Assembly: GCA_032871835.1 (NCBI GenBank)
Contig: CM065301.1
Span: 12,975,291-13,039,290, forward strand
DNA: 64,000 nucleotides
Direction of reading: 5' to 3'
From: Dipteronia dyeriana
Taxonomy: Eukaryota > Streptophyta > Magnoliopsida > Sapindales > Sapindaceae
The position numbers and the translations under genes were made by a program. Within the stretch, counting starts at the first letter, position 1. Every line of letters begins with the position of its first letter. The notes beneath the pieces are model-generated. The model had not been told where the DNA came from, ran no database searches, and saw nothing but the letters and a program-made list of their open reading frames with translations. Of the stretch, positions 43,320-55,140 are shown one piece after another.

Positions 43320-45080
43320 TCATTTAATAATAAAAAATGTTCTAACCATTAAATATATAAATTTTATTATACAATTGAAAAATAAATTTAAATTTAAACA
43401 TAAATGGAAAAAAAAAGTTTAAAGTTTAACCTACATTTAAAATTTGTATATAAGCTTAAAATTAATAGAATATAACATCATTATATAATCATTAAATTTT
43501 AATATAAAGTACGATTAGACAAAAAAGATTAAAAAAAATGAATCATCAATTAAAATTATAAATTTGTAATTCCATGAACTGGTAATTAAATTCATTTTAA
43601 TTATTGGTTCTAATCATATCAAATTAATAAATATGAATATTAATTGTAATACTGGAATGTGGTATAAAACATAATTTTTCAAAATTTTATTTTGTTTGAA
43701 ACAAAAAACTCACAAAATATGACACAATTAAAATTCTTTTAAAAAAAAAAAAATAGGCACAATTAAAATTCTTATAGAATAAAAATGTAGTAATGTTCTT
43801 AATTTTATTATTAAAAAAAACTATATTTTTCCCAATTTTGATTCCCCAGTCAAAGACTGACACATTTTTTGTTCAATCTTTTCTAAAAGAAATTCAATCA
43901 ATATTTGAATAGATAGTGTGTTGAACTCTTTAATGATTCTGACAAAAATTAAATTATTTGAATTTGAAAAATAGTTTCATTTGACTGTGAGAAATTCTTG
44001 CAACTTAATCCATTTCACTTGTAAACTATGTATGTACACGTTCAAAAGGTTCTTTATTATTATTTTTAAATAAAATCTGAGTAATAACTGTATTTACAGG
44101 TTACCAGTAAATTAACCTTTTTTTTTATTTTAAGAAAATCAAATTCTATATAGCCATTAGTGTTAGGTTTTGGTTCATATTCTCAAGTGAATCCAATTGA
44201 ACCAAACGAGACTCAACTAATATGAAACTTTCTGAAGAAGTGGGATGATGTTTGAGGGAGGTTTGAAGACCGAAGAAGAACTTAAGGAATGGATTCCGAA
44301 AGGAACGGCGGTATGGACTGCAGTGCAGACAATGTGCATGGACCGCGGCACATGGAGCGGTCGATTCTGGTGAGTATAGCGCGGTATAGACCGTGGCGGA
44401 GGCAAGAGACACAAACCGCAGTTTACTGAACGGTCGTTTCCAGAAGTATTCAGTGGTGTAGGTCACGGGTAGCCAATCGCGATCTAGACCGCTGTGACAA
44501 CATATTTTGCACAGGTACTGGAAGTTGTACGGAAAAGGAAAGGTTTTATTTTGGGAAGTTCTTGTGCTTATCGGAAAAAGAAAAAATAGTTTGTCTTCAT
44601 AAAGATTAGGAAAGGTCATGTACTTGAAGGAAAAGAATTTCTCATTAACAAGAAGACTAGTCATAAATAGGAAATAGTATTTATGTGGAACAAGTAAATC
44701 TTGTGGGTTTAGGAGTAGGTTTTCCTTTTATTTTAAACTCCCTATAACTAGTATAATAGAATCTTGTATCTAGGTTATTTTGTGTGGAGCAAAAAAAGAA
44801 ACACCATGTAACATCAGAGAGTGGAGAGATCCGGGTGAGAGACCCATAGAAATATCTGGGGAAGGATCTAAGTAAATATCAGTGGATCAAGTTAGAAATC
44901 CGTGGGTGATATTCAGGGGAGACATAGGGGATATTTAGGGGTTCTTGGTGAGGATCTTGTAAGTGTTGTGAGCTGCGAGTTATGATGTAAAGCTCGGTTT
45001 GTGAGCTTGAGGACTTGGTAAAACTCTGTGGTTTCGGGTTGAGGTGTGTGAGAGAGAAAGGGATGGTACAGTAAAAAATT
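43320..45080. other. AT-rich DNA, then a GC-richer stretch leading into LINE copy B
   Basis: 43320-44150 is AT-rich with no gene. 44150-45080 is richer in G and C, with GGACCG-/GACCGC- words (44270-44500) and a GAGA-rich leader (44810-45080). It may be the LINE's 5' UTR or an older LTR-like element. I found no coding motif in it. Confidence 0.4.
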
Positions 45081-46479
45081 ATGTCTAGAGAGAGAGGGAG
45101 AGTCGGTGGTGGAAAGGAGAGTTTTAGAGGAGGGAAAGTTTTCATGGTCGGTTTAATCTCTGTGTTCATTGACAATTTAATCCACGAGGTTGATATAGCT
45201 GGTTTGTGGGGGATTTTCAAGTCGTTTAGGAAGGTTAGGGATATATTTCTCTCGGCAAAGAGTAGAAATAGAAGTTGTTTGTTTGCTTTTATACGTTTCT
45301 CGAGCAGGATGGAGGCTAATAAGGTTACGAAGATGGTGGATGGTATGCACGTCTATGGGTGGCCAATTTTTGCTAAAGTAACGGCTCACCGTTGGACAAA
45401 TAGAAGGTCAGTTATGTGAGGTAATGGAGTTTCAAGAGGGATATAAGTTGGAAGAGAGAAGGAGTGGAGGAACAATCAGGGATATGCAGAAGGATGGAAG
45501 ATACCTAGTGCTAATTTTAGGTCTCAGGTTAGACGTTCCTTTACTGAAGTAGTATATGGTAAGGGTGGATTCGTACTACGACAGAGCAGAAGGATGTGAA
45601 GGATAAAGCTATACAATGGATGGGGCAAAATGGGGATGGGGATTGGCTCTTGAAATGTGTGGTTGGGGTCTTTAAGCAGTTTGGAAGCATTAGAAGTGTG
45701 AACAAACGATTGGAGAAGAGGGATTTTTCATTTTCGTCTACTTTCTTAGGTCGCAGGAGAGTTTTGTGGCGCTTTGAAACAAAGTATGAAAGAGATGGGT
45801 TTATTAAGAATCCATTTTTATAGGAGGACTATTTTTCGTCTATGGAGGGATGGTCTGATTCATTTTCTAATAATTCTATAGTTGTATCGGTAGATTGTTG
45901 GGGAGTTCCACTAAGCTGTTGGAACCCATCGTTCTTCTCCAGCCTGGGTAGGAAATTCGGTGACTTAGTCCATCTGAAAGAGGATACCATTAGCATAAGG
46001 AGGTTGGACATGGGTTGTATGCTTATGGCCATTCCGGTGGGCAGTCTTGGTCCAAGTTATTGCAATATGGAGATTAATGGGAAGTCGTTGTGGTAAATAT
46101 GGTGGAGGAGATGGTGCCGATCAACATAGCCTAGATTGAGGAGTTCCTTGGTTTAACGAGATTGGAGTCTTATTCAAATTTAAATTCTTTACCTAATACG
46201 AAAGTGGGTGTAGACAAATAAGAAGGGGTAGTATCACTGGTTCAGAAAGCTCTTCACATCGATGGCCTGAAAAGGATATATGATACTTGTCAGACGGAGG
46301 GTGCGGCTACTGCAGCAGACTGTCAGGTAAAGAAATCCTCAAGTCAACAGAGAGAGCGCCTTATATGGGAATGTAGAATGGTTGGTACAACAAACCATAC
46401 TTCTTCCAAGACCTTTCATAATCATCGTGAAAAGATAAACTCTAACAAAGGGAAGGGAGAATGAATCAGGAAAGCTAAG

Positions 46480-47151
46480 GTGAAGGCAATGGCTATCTAT
46501 GATAAGACAACTAAGCTAGACTTGCAGAAAAAGGAAGAGCAAGTGGATGGAAAGGAGACAGGAAAAAGTGGTTTCTCAACCTCATGTGAAGATTCTACAG
46601 ATAGTTTTACAAAAGAGGGTCTTATGTGGAGGGGTGAATGTTCTAGGTTGAGAGTTGTTGGGCCTCAAAGCCCTTCTTCGGATCAAACTTATTTGGCCCA
46701 TCAAAGACAACCTTATGGTAGTCCAAGTAGTAAGAGTAATGATGAGGACTCTGATAGCTTTATGGATGACACTTTTATAAAAGCCCATGATCCATATAAG
46801 GACACTAGACCACAAAAAGAGGATTTTGACTTCGGTTTTAAAAGGCAGGTGCCAGACGAAGAAAGGAAGATAGTTGCAGTTGAAAACAATAAAGCGGTTA
46901 TTAGTGAGGATTCTGAGAGAAATGGTGCTAATGAAGGTATGATTCTTGACTTAGAAGGAAATGAGACAGCTGATACGAGGGAGATCAGTTTGAGTGTGAT
47001 GTTAGTTACTCTTTCGCTGAAGAAGAAGGAAACTAAATCCAAAGGAATTTCATCCAAAAAGCATGAAATGATAACGATAAGAGACAAGAACATGGACGTT
47101 CAATGGAAATTGGATGTGAAAATTACGAAAGTGGTGGAAAAGGGTATATAG
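46480..47151 (+). pseudogene. C-terminal ORF1 fragment of LINE copy B
   Basis: An open frame of 223 codons, polar and charged, with no fold I can name. It ends in a KITKVVEKGI-type motif followed by LGFDF just past the stop. This motif occurs twice here (near 47101-47165 and 47200-47265) and twice in LINE copy A (near 40530-40590 and 40665-40730), so it is a conserved feature of this LINE family's ORF1 tail. Confidence 0.6.
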
Positions 47152-50100
47152 TTGGGTTTTGATTTCAAGTCGAACCAGAAATCTCAATTGTTTAAAGGTT
47201 ATTGGAATTTAGAGGAAAAGATCTCGAAAGTGATATAAACAGGTTCAGTGTTGGGGTTCGATTTTAATGGCATGGTGGATGAAATGGTGAACCAGATAAT
47301 AAGAAGATAAATTGAAGATGGAGAAAGGCTTCTTAAAGCACAGAGATAATTACGTTTGTATTTTTTTATGTTAATTTTGTCTTGAAATGTGAGAGGTTTA
47401 GGGAGGGGTGAGAAGAGAAGGACTGTGAGGGATCTGGTTTCGTTTCATAAGCCTATGGTGTTTTTCATTCAAGAATCGAAACTCAATTCATTTGATAACA
47501 TAACCATCGTTTCCTTAAGTGGTTCGTTGTTAACGAAAGGTGTGGGTGTGGAGGCTGAGGGGTTGATTTCAATATGGGATGAAAACCTTTTCAAGTCATT
47601 CTTGTATTTCTGATAGTAGGAGTATAATTTTGGTTGGGAAGGTGGTAAGGATTAAGAAATTCATAGCTTTTTGCAATGTGTATGCTCCCAACTTTGAAAA
47701 TGAGATGCCTACTTTGTGGAGTTCTCTTGTGGTGTCTCAAGTTTCTTTTCAGGTGTCGTGGTGTTTTGGTGGGGCTTTTAATACGATTCTGGATCCGTCT
47801 GAAAGAAAAGGGGAGTAATATGGGTTCAATCAAGAGCTTCAATGACTTTGTGTTAAAGGCTCAGGTTATTGATTTGCCCATTTCAGGAGCGGCGTTCACT
47901 TGGTCTAATCGGAGAGAAAGGGCTTCGAGTGCGAAATTAGATCGGTTTTTGATCTCTCCTATCATTCTTTCTTGGTTCCCTAAGATTATCTAGAGACATT
48001 TTCCTTTCAGCTTGTCGGATCATTGTGCGATTTCGTTAGGTATCCCCCGTGTTGATTGGGGGCCAAGTCCTTTCTGATTTTTCAAAGATTGGTTGGATGA
48101 TATCTGATGGGAGATGCTAGAGAAGGGTGGAAGCAATGTAAGGTGTCAGGTTCACAAGGTTTCAAGTTGTTTTCCAAATTAAAAATTGTTAAAAATAAAT
48201 TGAAAGTGTGGCAGATCAATAGCAGGAGGGACTCAATCTGTTTTAAGGATTTAGAAAAGAAGCTGCTTGGGGTGGAAGTTAAAGCAGTTTTGGAAGGTTG
48301 GATGTCTGCTTTGAGAGAAGATCGGTTGTCGATCATAGCTGATATGTGGAATTGGCTTCGAAAAGAGGAAACTCTATGGAAGCAAAAATCTCGTGTTAAA
48401 TGGTTGATGGAAGGAGATAAGAATTCAAAAAAATTTCATTGTGTGGCCAATTCTAGACGTAAGGCTAATTTTATAGGGGACATCGTTGTGGAGGTTGAAT
48501 GCTTGTCTGGTCCGGCGGATGTTAGGAGGGAAGTGTTAAACCATTTAAAGTTGCATTACAAGAGAACGATGGAGTGTAGACCGAAGATTTGGGACCTAGT
48601 GTGCAGAAAATTTCTAGTGCTCAAGTTGCTTAGCTTGAGGAAGATTTTTCATATGAGGAAGTGTGGGAAGCGAATTCTAGTTGTGATGGCAACAAGGCTA
48701 CGGGTTCGGATGACCTTAATCTTAATTTCATAAAATCTAACTGGGATATCATTAGGGAAGACTTTCTTGTTTTTTTGAAGGAATTTCATAAATATGGCGA
48801 GATTGTTAAACACTTGAATAGAACCTTTATTGCTCTTATTCTTAAAATTGGAAAACCAGAATTTATAGTGGATTTCAAACCCATTAGCTTAGTAGGCTCC
48901 TTGTACAAAGTGCTCTCAAAAGTGTTAGCAAATAGGTTGAAAAAAGTTATGAGCTCGATTATCGGAGAAACTCAGATGGCTTTTGTGCGTCAGAGACAAA
49001 TTATTGACAGTTTTGTGATAGCCAATGAAATCATTCACAAATGGAAAAAAGATTGGACATGTGGTATTCTTGTGAAATTAGAATTTGAGAAGGCCTATGA
49101 CAGCATAAATCATGGTTTTTTAAACTCCATTTTGGAATGTATGGAATTCGGAGTTAAATGGAGGAATTGGATCTACCATTGTATTTCGACTCCGGTGTGT
49201 TCGATTCTTATTAACGGAAGCCCTACAAAAGAGTTTGGGATTGATGGGGGGTCTTCGTCAGGGAGATCCTTTATCCTTTTTCCTGTTTAATAGTGTGATT
49301 GAGGCGTTGAATTGTTTGTTTAAGAAGGCGGCGGTTTTAAACTTGGTTAGAGGAACGGTTTATGGCCAAAACGGGATTCAGGTAACTCACCTTCAGTTTG
49401 CAGATGATAGGGTCATTTTTGTGCAGCCTAACTTAGAGTTTTTACGTAACTCTAAGAGGATTCTTCGGTGCTTAAGTTAGCTTCCGGTTTACGCATTAAT
49501 TTCCATAAGACTTGCTTGGTGACAGTTGGTAACCGGATTTGGAGAGATAAGGGGTGGGCGGAAGCATTTAGCTGCAAACAAGTTTCTCTCCCTATTGTGT
49601 ATCTTGGCCTTCCTATTGGTGCGAATCCTAACTTTAAATCCTTTTGGAATCCGGTAGTTCAAAGAATTGAGCATAGGTTAGCGTTGTGGAAGAGGAGATT
49701 TCTATCCAAAGTTGGTAGGCTTGTGCTGATTAAATCAGTACTTGCTAGTATCCCAAATTATTTCTTTTCTGTTTTCAAAATTAATAGATGTGGCCAACAA
49801 AATTGAGAAGTTGCAGAGGGACTTATTTTGGGGGGATGAAAATGAATAAAGAAATGTTCACTTGATTGATTAGCAGTGGTTATGCAAGTCTAAAAAAGTC
49901 GGGGGTCTTGGTATCGGTTATAATGCTGAGAATAATCATGATCTTTTGGCCAAATAGGTGTGGAGGTTCGATTTTGAGGTTTCCTCCCTATGGAAGAAAG
50001 TGATTTGTATTAATTATGGGTTGGAGGAGTTGAGTCTTTTTTTGGAATGGTAAGATGGTTCTAATGCCTCTTACTTTATGAAGGCAGTTGAGGCTCTCTT

Positions 50101-51492
50101 CTATGTAGGATCTAGAACGGAATAGATTTTGAGGGGTGGTTTGCGTGTGGTTCTAGGTTGGGGTGATAGAATCCGGTTGTAGCAGGATCTTAGACAGGAT
50201 GGGATTATGTTGAGTGAGCTTTTCCCAAGGATTTATGTTTTATCTGTGAGCAAGGTTGGCAATATCCAAGAATTTGGCTATTGACAAGAAGATTGGTGGA
50301 TTTGGAAGGTTAACCTTCGTAGGAATGTTTTTGATTGGGAGTAGTCCAATGGACTGGTTTCATGGCTTTTCTGGACAGCCTTGTTATTCGAAAAAGTATG
50401 TCGGATACCTTGGTGTGGGCTTGGAACGATAATGGGACTTATTCTGTAAGGTCTTTCTATAGTAGTATGGATCAACTTGAGGCTAGTTCTTTTGATAGAT
50501 TAAACCTCTTGTGGAAAAGCTTATACCCGCCGAAAGTTGAGATTTTTACGTGGCAGGTTCGGAGAGGCAGAGTTTTGGTTAGGGATGTTCTCCATCGCTT
50601 TGGTATGTTGCAAAGTCAGGATACGAGTTGCATTTTGTATGGTAATAACAGGGAGACATTGGATCATTTGTTTGTTCACTGTAGATGTTTCTGAAGGTGT
50701 GGGGTCAGTGTATGTCTTAGTTGGATGTCAGTTGCTGCTCTAATAAGTCTCTAAACAGGTGGATTGATAGTTGGCAGGGGTTATGTGATGTTGAGAAAAG
50801 TAAGAAAGCGTGGAGTATTCTTTTCTTATCGATTATTTGGACAATTTGGGAAACAAGGAACAACTTTATGTTCAATGGCCAATAAGCCTATGTATAAAAG
50901 GTTGTGGATGAGGTGAAGTTTATAGTGGTTTGGTGGTTTAAGTGTTACGGGAGGGGAAGCAAGGCTCCAATTTCTGTTATGGTGCTTAATTCAAAAGATA
51001 GTTGTGTTAATCTTCCCCCTACTCGAATAGGAATGTGGATTCTTGGTTGCCTTCACTGGAGAATACGCTGAAATTTAATGTGGATGGTTTGGCAAGAGAG
51101 AAACCAGGCAAAACAGGTATTGGTGGTATGCTGCATGATGCGGAAGGGAAGATTTTTTGGTTATTTTCTTTGTCGATTTGTATTCATAATTCTAATGTAG
51201 CATAAATTATTGCTATTATAAAGGTTTGTGAGTTGTGTGTATCTGATCAAAGGCTGGCTGAGAGGAAGATTGTCATTGTGAGTGATTCTATGACTGCTGT
51301 GTCATGGGTCAATAGCATTTCGGACTTTGGGAGCTTTCTTCATCTTCATGATATCCTTGATATTAAATAGTGTCTGCAGAAATGTTGTAGTCTCTCTGTG
51401 GTGTATAATCCGAGGTCTTCTAATCATTTGGTGGATTCTCTAGCTAAGAGAAGCTTGAGTGGTGGTGAGGACATGTTAGATTGTAGGCTGTA

Positions 51493-51838
51493 ATGGGTGT
51501 GGTTCTTACTTACAGAAGTGGTCTTTTTGTCTCTGCTTGTTTTTGGTTTGGTTTCAGGTCTGCTGTGGTGTTTTTTATTTCTCTTTGGGTTGAGTTATGG
51601 GTCGTTTTGCTGTTTGGTGTTGTTTGCAGCATTGTTGTTTGTTTCTGTGTTGGGGTGATTGCCCGGTGTGGCTTGTGTGGTGGCTTTGGTTTGCCCTTTT
51701 TCTTTTTTTCTTTTGTTCGTTTGTTTTCTGTTCTCTGTTTGGCTCTGCTTGGTCTTCTGTTTTGGCTCCCAGTGGGTGTTGTTTTTTCGATTGGTTTGGT
51801 TGCCTTTTTTGGCTTTTGAATAAATTTTTGGTTATTCA
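51493..51838 (+). other. GT-rich 3' UTR of LINE copy B
   Basis: A T/G-rich stretch (TTTGGTTTG, GTTGTTTG, TTCTTTT words) between the RNase H stop and the A tail. LINE copy A ends in the same style of sequence. Open frames on both strands here come from the skewed composition and are not genes. Confidence 0.6.
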
Positions 51839-51965
51839 AAAAAAAAAAGTTTGGGAGTGAATCCTTGAGTATATGTTTTTAATAATTTATCATATAGTGG
51901 AACTTTCTCTGTCGTCCTAACGACCTGGTGGTTTTTTCCCTGATTTAGGGCTTTCCAAGTATATC

Positions 51966-52300
51966 TTTTTTTTTAAACGGTATATATTATAAAAGGTCAC
52001 AGAGGACAAAGAAACAACACCACACCAACAAAAACAAGAAACCCACCAACAACAAAAAAGGATAGAGGAAGCAACATCCTCAACCAGAAAACAGAACCGA
52101 AAAATTAATATAAGGCATCCAACACAAAACACAACGAAGAGAAGCTACTGCAAACTCAAAAAAATTACCCACTGAAGTCTATCACCCGACCTGCTGGAGC
52201 CCAATTTCGCAAGACCATCCGCAAAAGAATTCCACCCCTAGGCATAAATTTGATGGAGATGCCTTCTTGAGAAGTGATGAAATTCCTGATGTCTCATCTA
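51966..52300 (-). mobile_element. Severely 5'-truncated LINE, copy C
   Basis: The minus strand encodes the last part of an RNase H domain (NSFADGLAKLGSS, about 52195-52245), followed by a T/G-rich 3' UTR and an A tail (run of T at 51967-51975 on the plus strand). Only about 335 bp remain, as expected from abortive target-primed reverse transcription. It lies tail to tail with copy B, 120 bp away. Confidence 0.75.
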
Positions 52301-53456
52301 TTTTTCTGTTATAGACGTTATTAATTGATGAGTTATGGATAAATATATTAGACACGACGCTTCTACGATCATCGGTTTAAAATTCCTAACAATTAGATAT
52401 TAAAAAATTTCAATCCAATGGTTAGTTATTAGTTCAATATCAATACGTACTAATTCAGTAATATATAGCAAAACCCGCCGATCAATATTCATGAAGCATT
52501 GAACAAATAATTAGAAGGTTCATGTTGAGAATTTACTCAATCTAGATCTTTTTCTTATTTGAATACACGTCAACATTCAAACTTGTCAGAATTTTCATTA
52601 ATTATATATATATATATATATTTGTACTGTTAATTAATCTAGTCGAGATTGGTCTTTTTTCAGAAATTTAAGGATATATATAGTCATATACATTTCAGTT
52701 AGTTCGATTGTTAATTTGTAACATAAACAAGAGGTCTAAATATTAGGGTTTGTTGAATGGCTTTTCAAATAAATATGTTTTCCTGGTCATATTTGCATAT
52801 GAAATGAAGGATAACGTAAAGGAATTAATATATATGAAAATTTTCACATAAATACGTACTCATGGAATTATATAAGGATATTGAATGTGAGTCACTCATT
52901 TGAATATTGAATATGAGTCATTTATTTATAAAAGAGTTTTGACAAATCCATATATATATATATATAGTCATTTTTCTTTCGGTACGTACCAATGAAATTG
53001 TATAAAGACATTATATGTGAGTCACTCATTTATAAAAGAGTTTTGATAAGTGCATATACGTCAAGTCTAAGGACGTATATAAGAAAACATAACCTGAAAG
53101 GACACATACATTAAAATATAGGGAGATAAGGTCTGGTCATCTGAATTAATTAACTAAGAAACCCTAAAAATGTATCTCATGCGCGAGATTTTAATAAAAG
53201 GAACTGATAATGATTGATATTTTATTGTTTATATTCCGGTTAATGGATCCAAAAAGTAGAGAAAAAGCATAAAAGAAGTAATATATAATAAATTAATTTA
53301 TTAATCGAATTGATTATCAGATCCATGCACACACATACATATATACACATTAAATTAATTAAAGTAGCCTTTCAAAAAAAATTAATTAAAGTAAATTTAT
53401 AATACTTGTTAAATTTGGAGGGACAGGAGCATGTTGCTGTCTACGTTGATTAGTTG

Positions 53457-53526
53457 GATCTTGTATCAAAAGATTTGCTGCAAGCAAGATCTTGTATCAA
53501 AAGATATGCTGCAAGCAACATCTTGT
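53457..53526. repeat. 31-bp tandem repeat
   Basis: The unit GATCTTGTATCAAAAGAT-TGCTGCAAGCAA occurs twice in full (53457-53487 and 53488-53518) and begins a third time (ATCTTGTA). Mismatches are few, so the duplication is recent. Confidence 0.85.
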
Positions 53527-54642
53527 ACGTATAAGAGAATACAAAACAAGTATTTAAGTCGGGATCTACTGATTTACTGTCAGCTAATCTTAATTTAGAA
53601 ATACTGTATATGTTAAATGTTAAATTACCAATAATATTTACCACCAACAAGTCAACATAACCTCCTGATGTTAATTTGTAGGCCAATTATTGTCTGGGGT
53701 GAGAGAGTTCAATTCTTGTTTAATTGGTTACGTTCGTTTTCGGTTTCTAATTATCTACGACTTTAAGCTTTCATGTTAACTAATAACTTATTACTACATC
53801 TGCAGATACAGTTTCTTATCTACTGGCTTAAGCTTATGTGTAATTAAGTGATAATTTAAATTTGTAGATAAGTTACAACATATAATTTCTCCCTTTAGCA
53901 AAATATTTTTAGTTAATCAAGCTTTATATATATATATATATATGGTTGTCTTTGTCTTAATACTTCAATTTGCTGTGAACATAATTCAATTAATACATTA
54001 ATTAAAAAGTTTAATAACTTGTATTAGCATTATTTTTCAACGTTTATCATATATACAAGATAACATTGAGTTGAATTTCTTATATATAAATAGACCGCCT
54101 GCACCCAAAAAAAAAGTTCGGAAATCCCACACCCAAAAATTAATAATATAAAAATACTAATGTTAACAAAAATTTACACCTGATAAGGGACACATAATTA
54201 AAGAGCTTAATTTATCCCTTAGAAAATATGTAAAACTATTACAAAAATCTCATTAAAATAAAAATAAAAATAAAAAATACATGAAAAACTTGTTTAATGG
54301 TAATTAGTAGTATCATGTGAGACAATATAAGATCTGTTACTAATCAATAATCATTATTGGTTTAGGGTTAGAGTAATATTGTATTTGTGTATACGTATAA
54401 CCACTTAATATAAATTCTGTATATCACCAACTTTTCTCTCTCTTCCCCAACAAATTAAACTTTTGTAATAACACCCTTCAGGAAAAAGACAATGTAATTC
54501 GATCTCTCTGCCTTGTCTCTTCTGCATTACAATAATCTTCTTCTTCACAACCACTTCTTATAAATGAACACCAACAAACCCACTTGATCACCTTTTTTGC
54601 TATGAGAAGAGGTCGACAAAGCACCTAATTTATTTAGTGTAT

Positions 54643-54646
<4 letters not shown>

Positions 54647-54688
<42 letters not shown>
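54647..54688. repeat. (CT)n microsatellite
   Basis: About 40 bases of pure CT repeat in the 3' flank of the TGA9-type gene. Confidence 0.95.
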
Positions 54689-54689
<1 letters not shown>

Positions 54690-55140
54690 GCCTTTGACAT
54701 CGTTCAAGAGCCTTTGATGGAAGAAGACAACCTACTTATATATATGTGTGAATTTAATTATATGTAATAATATACCTCATATACACTTTTAATTAATGTT
54801 CCATATTCTTCTCTTAATTATTATTTGTTGAAGCAAGTAGCAGCTAGAAGGCTGCTTCCTCATTGCACATAATATATAAAATTGAAATACATTTACAAAG
54901 ATAACATAATTAACCATATTAATTAAGAGATCGATATTCAAAAGCAGAAGATAATAAGGAGAAAAAGAAAAAGGAAAATTAAATAATCCTATTATCTCGT
55001 CTAAAGTAACTTGATGATATTAATATAGCATTGATATTACACCATTGATAGGTGGAGGATTTGATCACTGAGACAATTATCTTAATTAACTATATATATC
55101 TAGTGGTTTCGATTGATCGATCGATCGTACCGTCTCGCTC

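Larger units (their letters stand above)
45081..51848 (+). mobile_element. Dead near-full-length LINE (L1 type with RNase H), copy B
   Basis: ORF1 begins near 45081, with an RRM-like fold at about 45140-45400 (VFIDNLI...FIRF pattern) and a DUF4283-like part at 45596-46090 (WGVPLSCWNPSFF). A charged tail reaches about 47310. ORF2 starts near 47370: endonuclease (NVRGLGRGEKRR, FFIQESKL, FTWSNRRE...LDRFLISP) to about 48080, reverse transcriptase about 48600-49800 (GETQMAF, FEKAYDS, GLRQGDPLS, LQFADD), zf-RVT motif near 50640-50690 (ETLDHLFVHC) and RNase H about 51045-51490 (FNVDG, VSDSMTAVSWV, NHLVDSLAKR). A GT-rich 3' UTR follows, and the copy ends in an A run at 51839-51848. Many stops and shifts are present, and the endonuclease start codon region has a stop. 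It is related to copy A. Confidence 0.9.
52300..55140. other. AT-rich intergenic DNA 3' of the TGA9-type gene
   Basis: No gene. It contains a diverged direct repeat of GTGAGTCACTCATTTATAAAAGAGTTTTGA-AA words (about 52885-52945 and 53012-53048), a 31-bp tandem repeat (separate entry), (TA)n tracts near 52600 and 53930, and a (CT)n tract (separate entry). A leader-like CT stretch followed by ATGGAAGAAGACAACC at 54717 opens only a 16-codon frame and is not called a gene. Confidence 0.5.

Noticed and set aside
51510..51860. Open frames on both strands in GT-rich DNA
   Set aside because: They are the 3' UTR of LINE copy B, open because of skewed composition.
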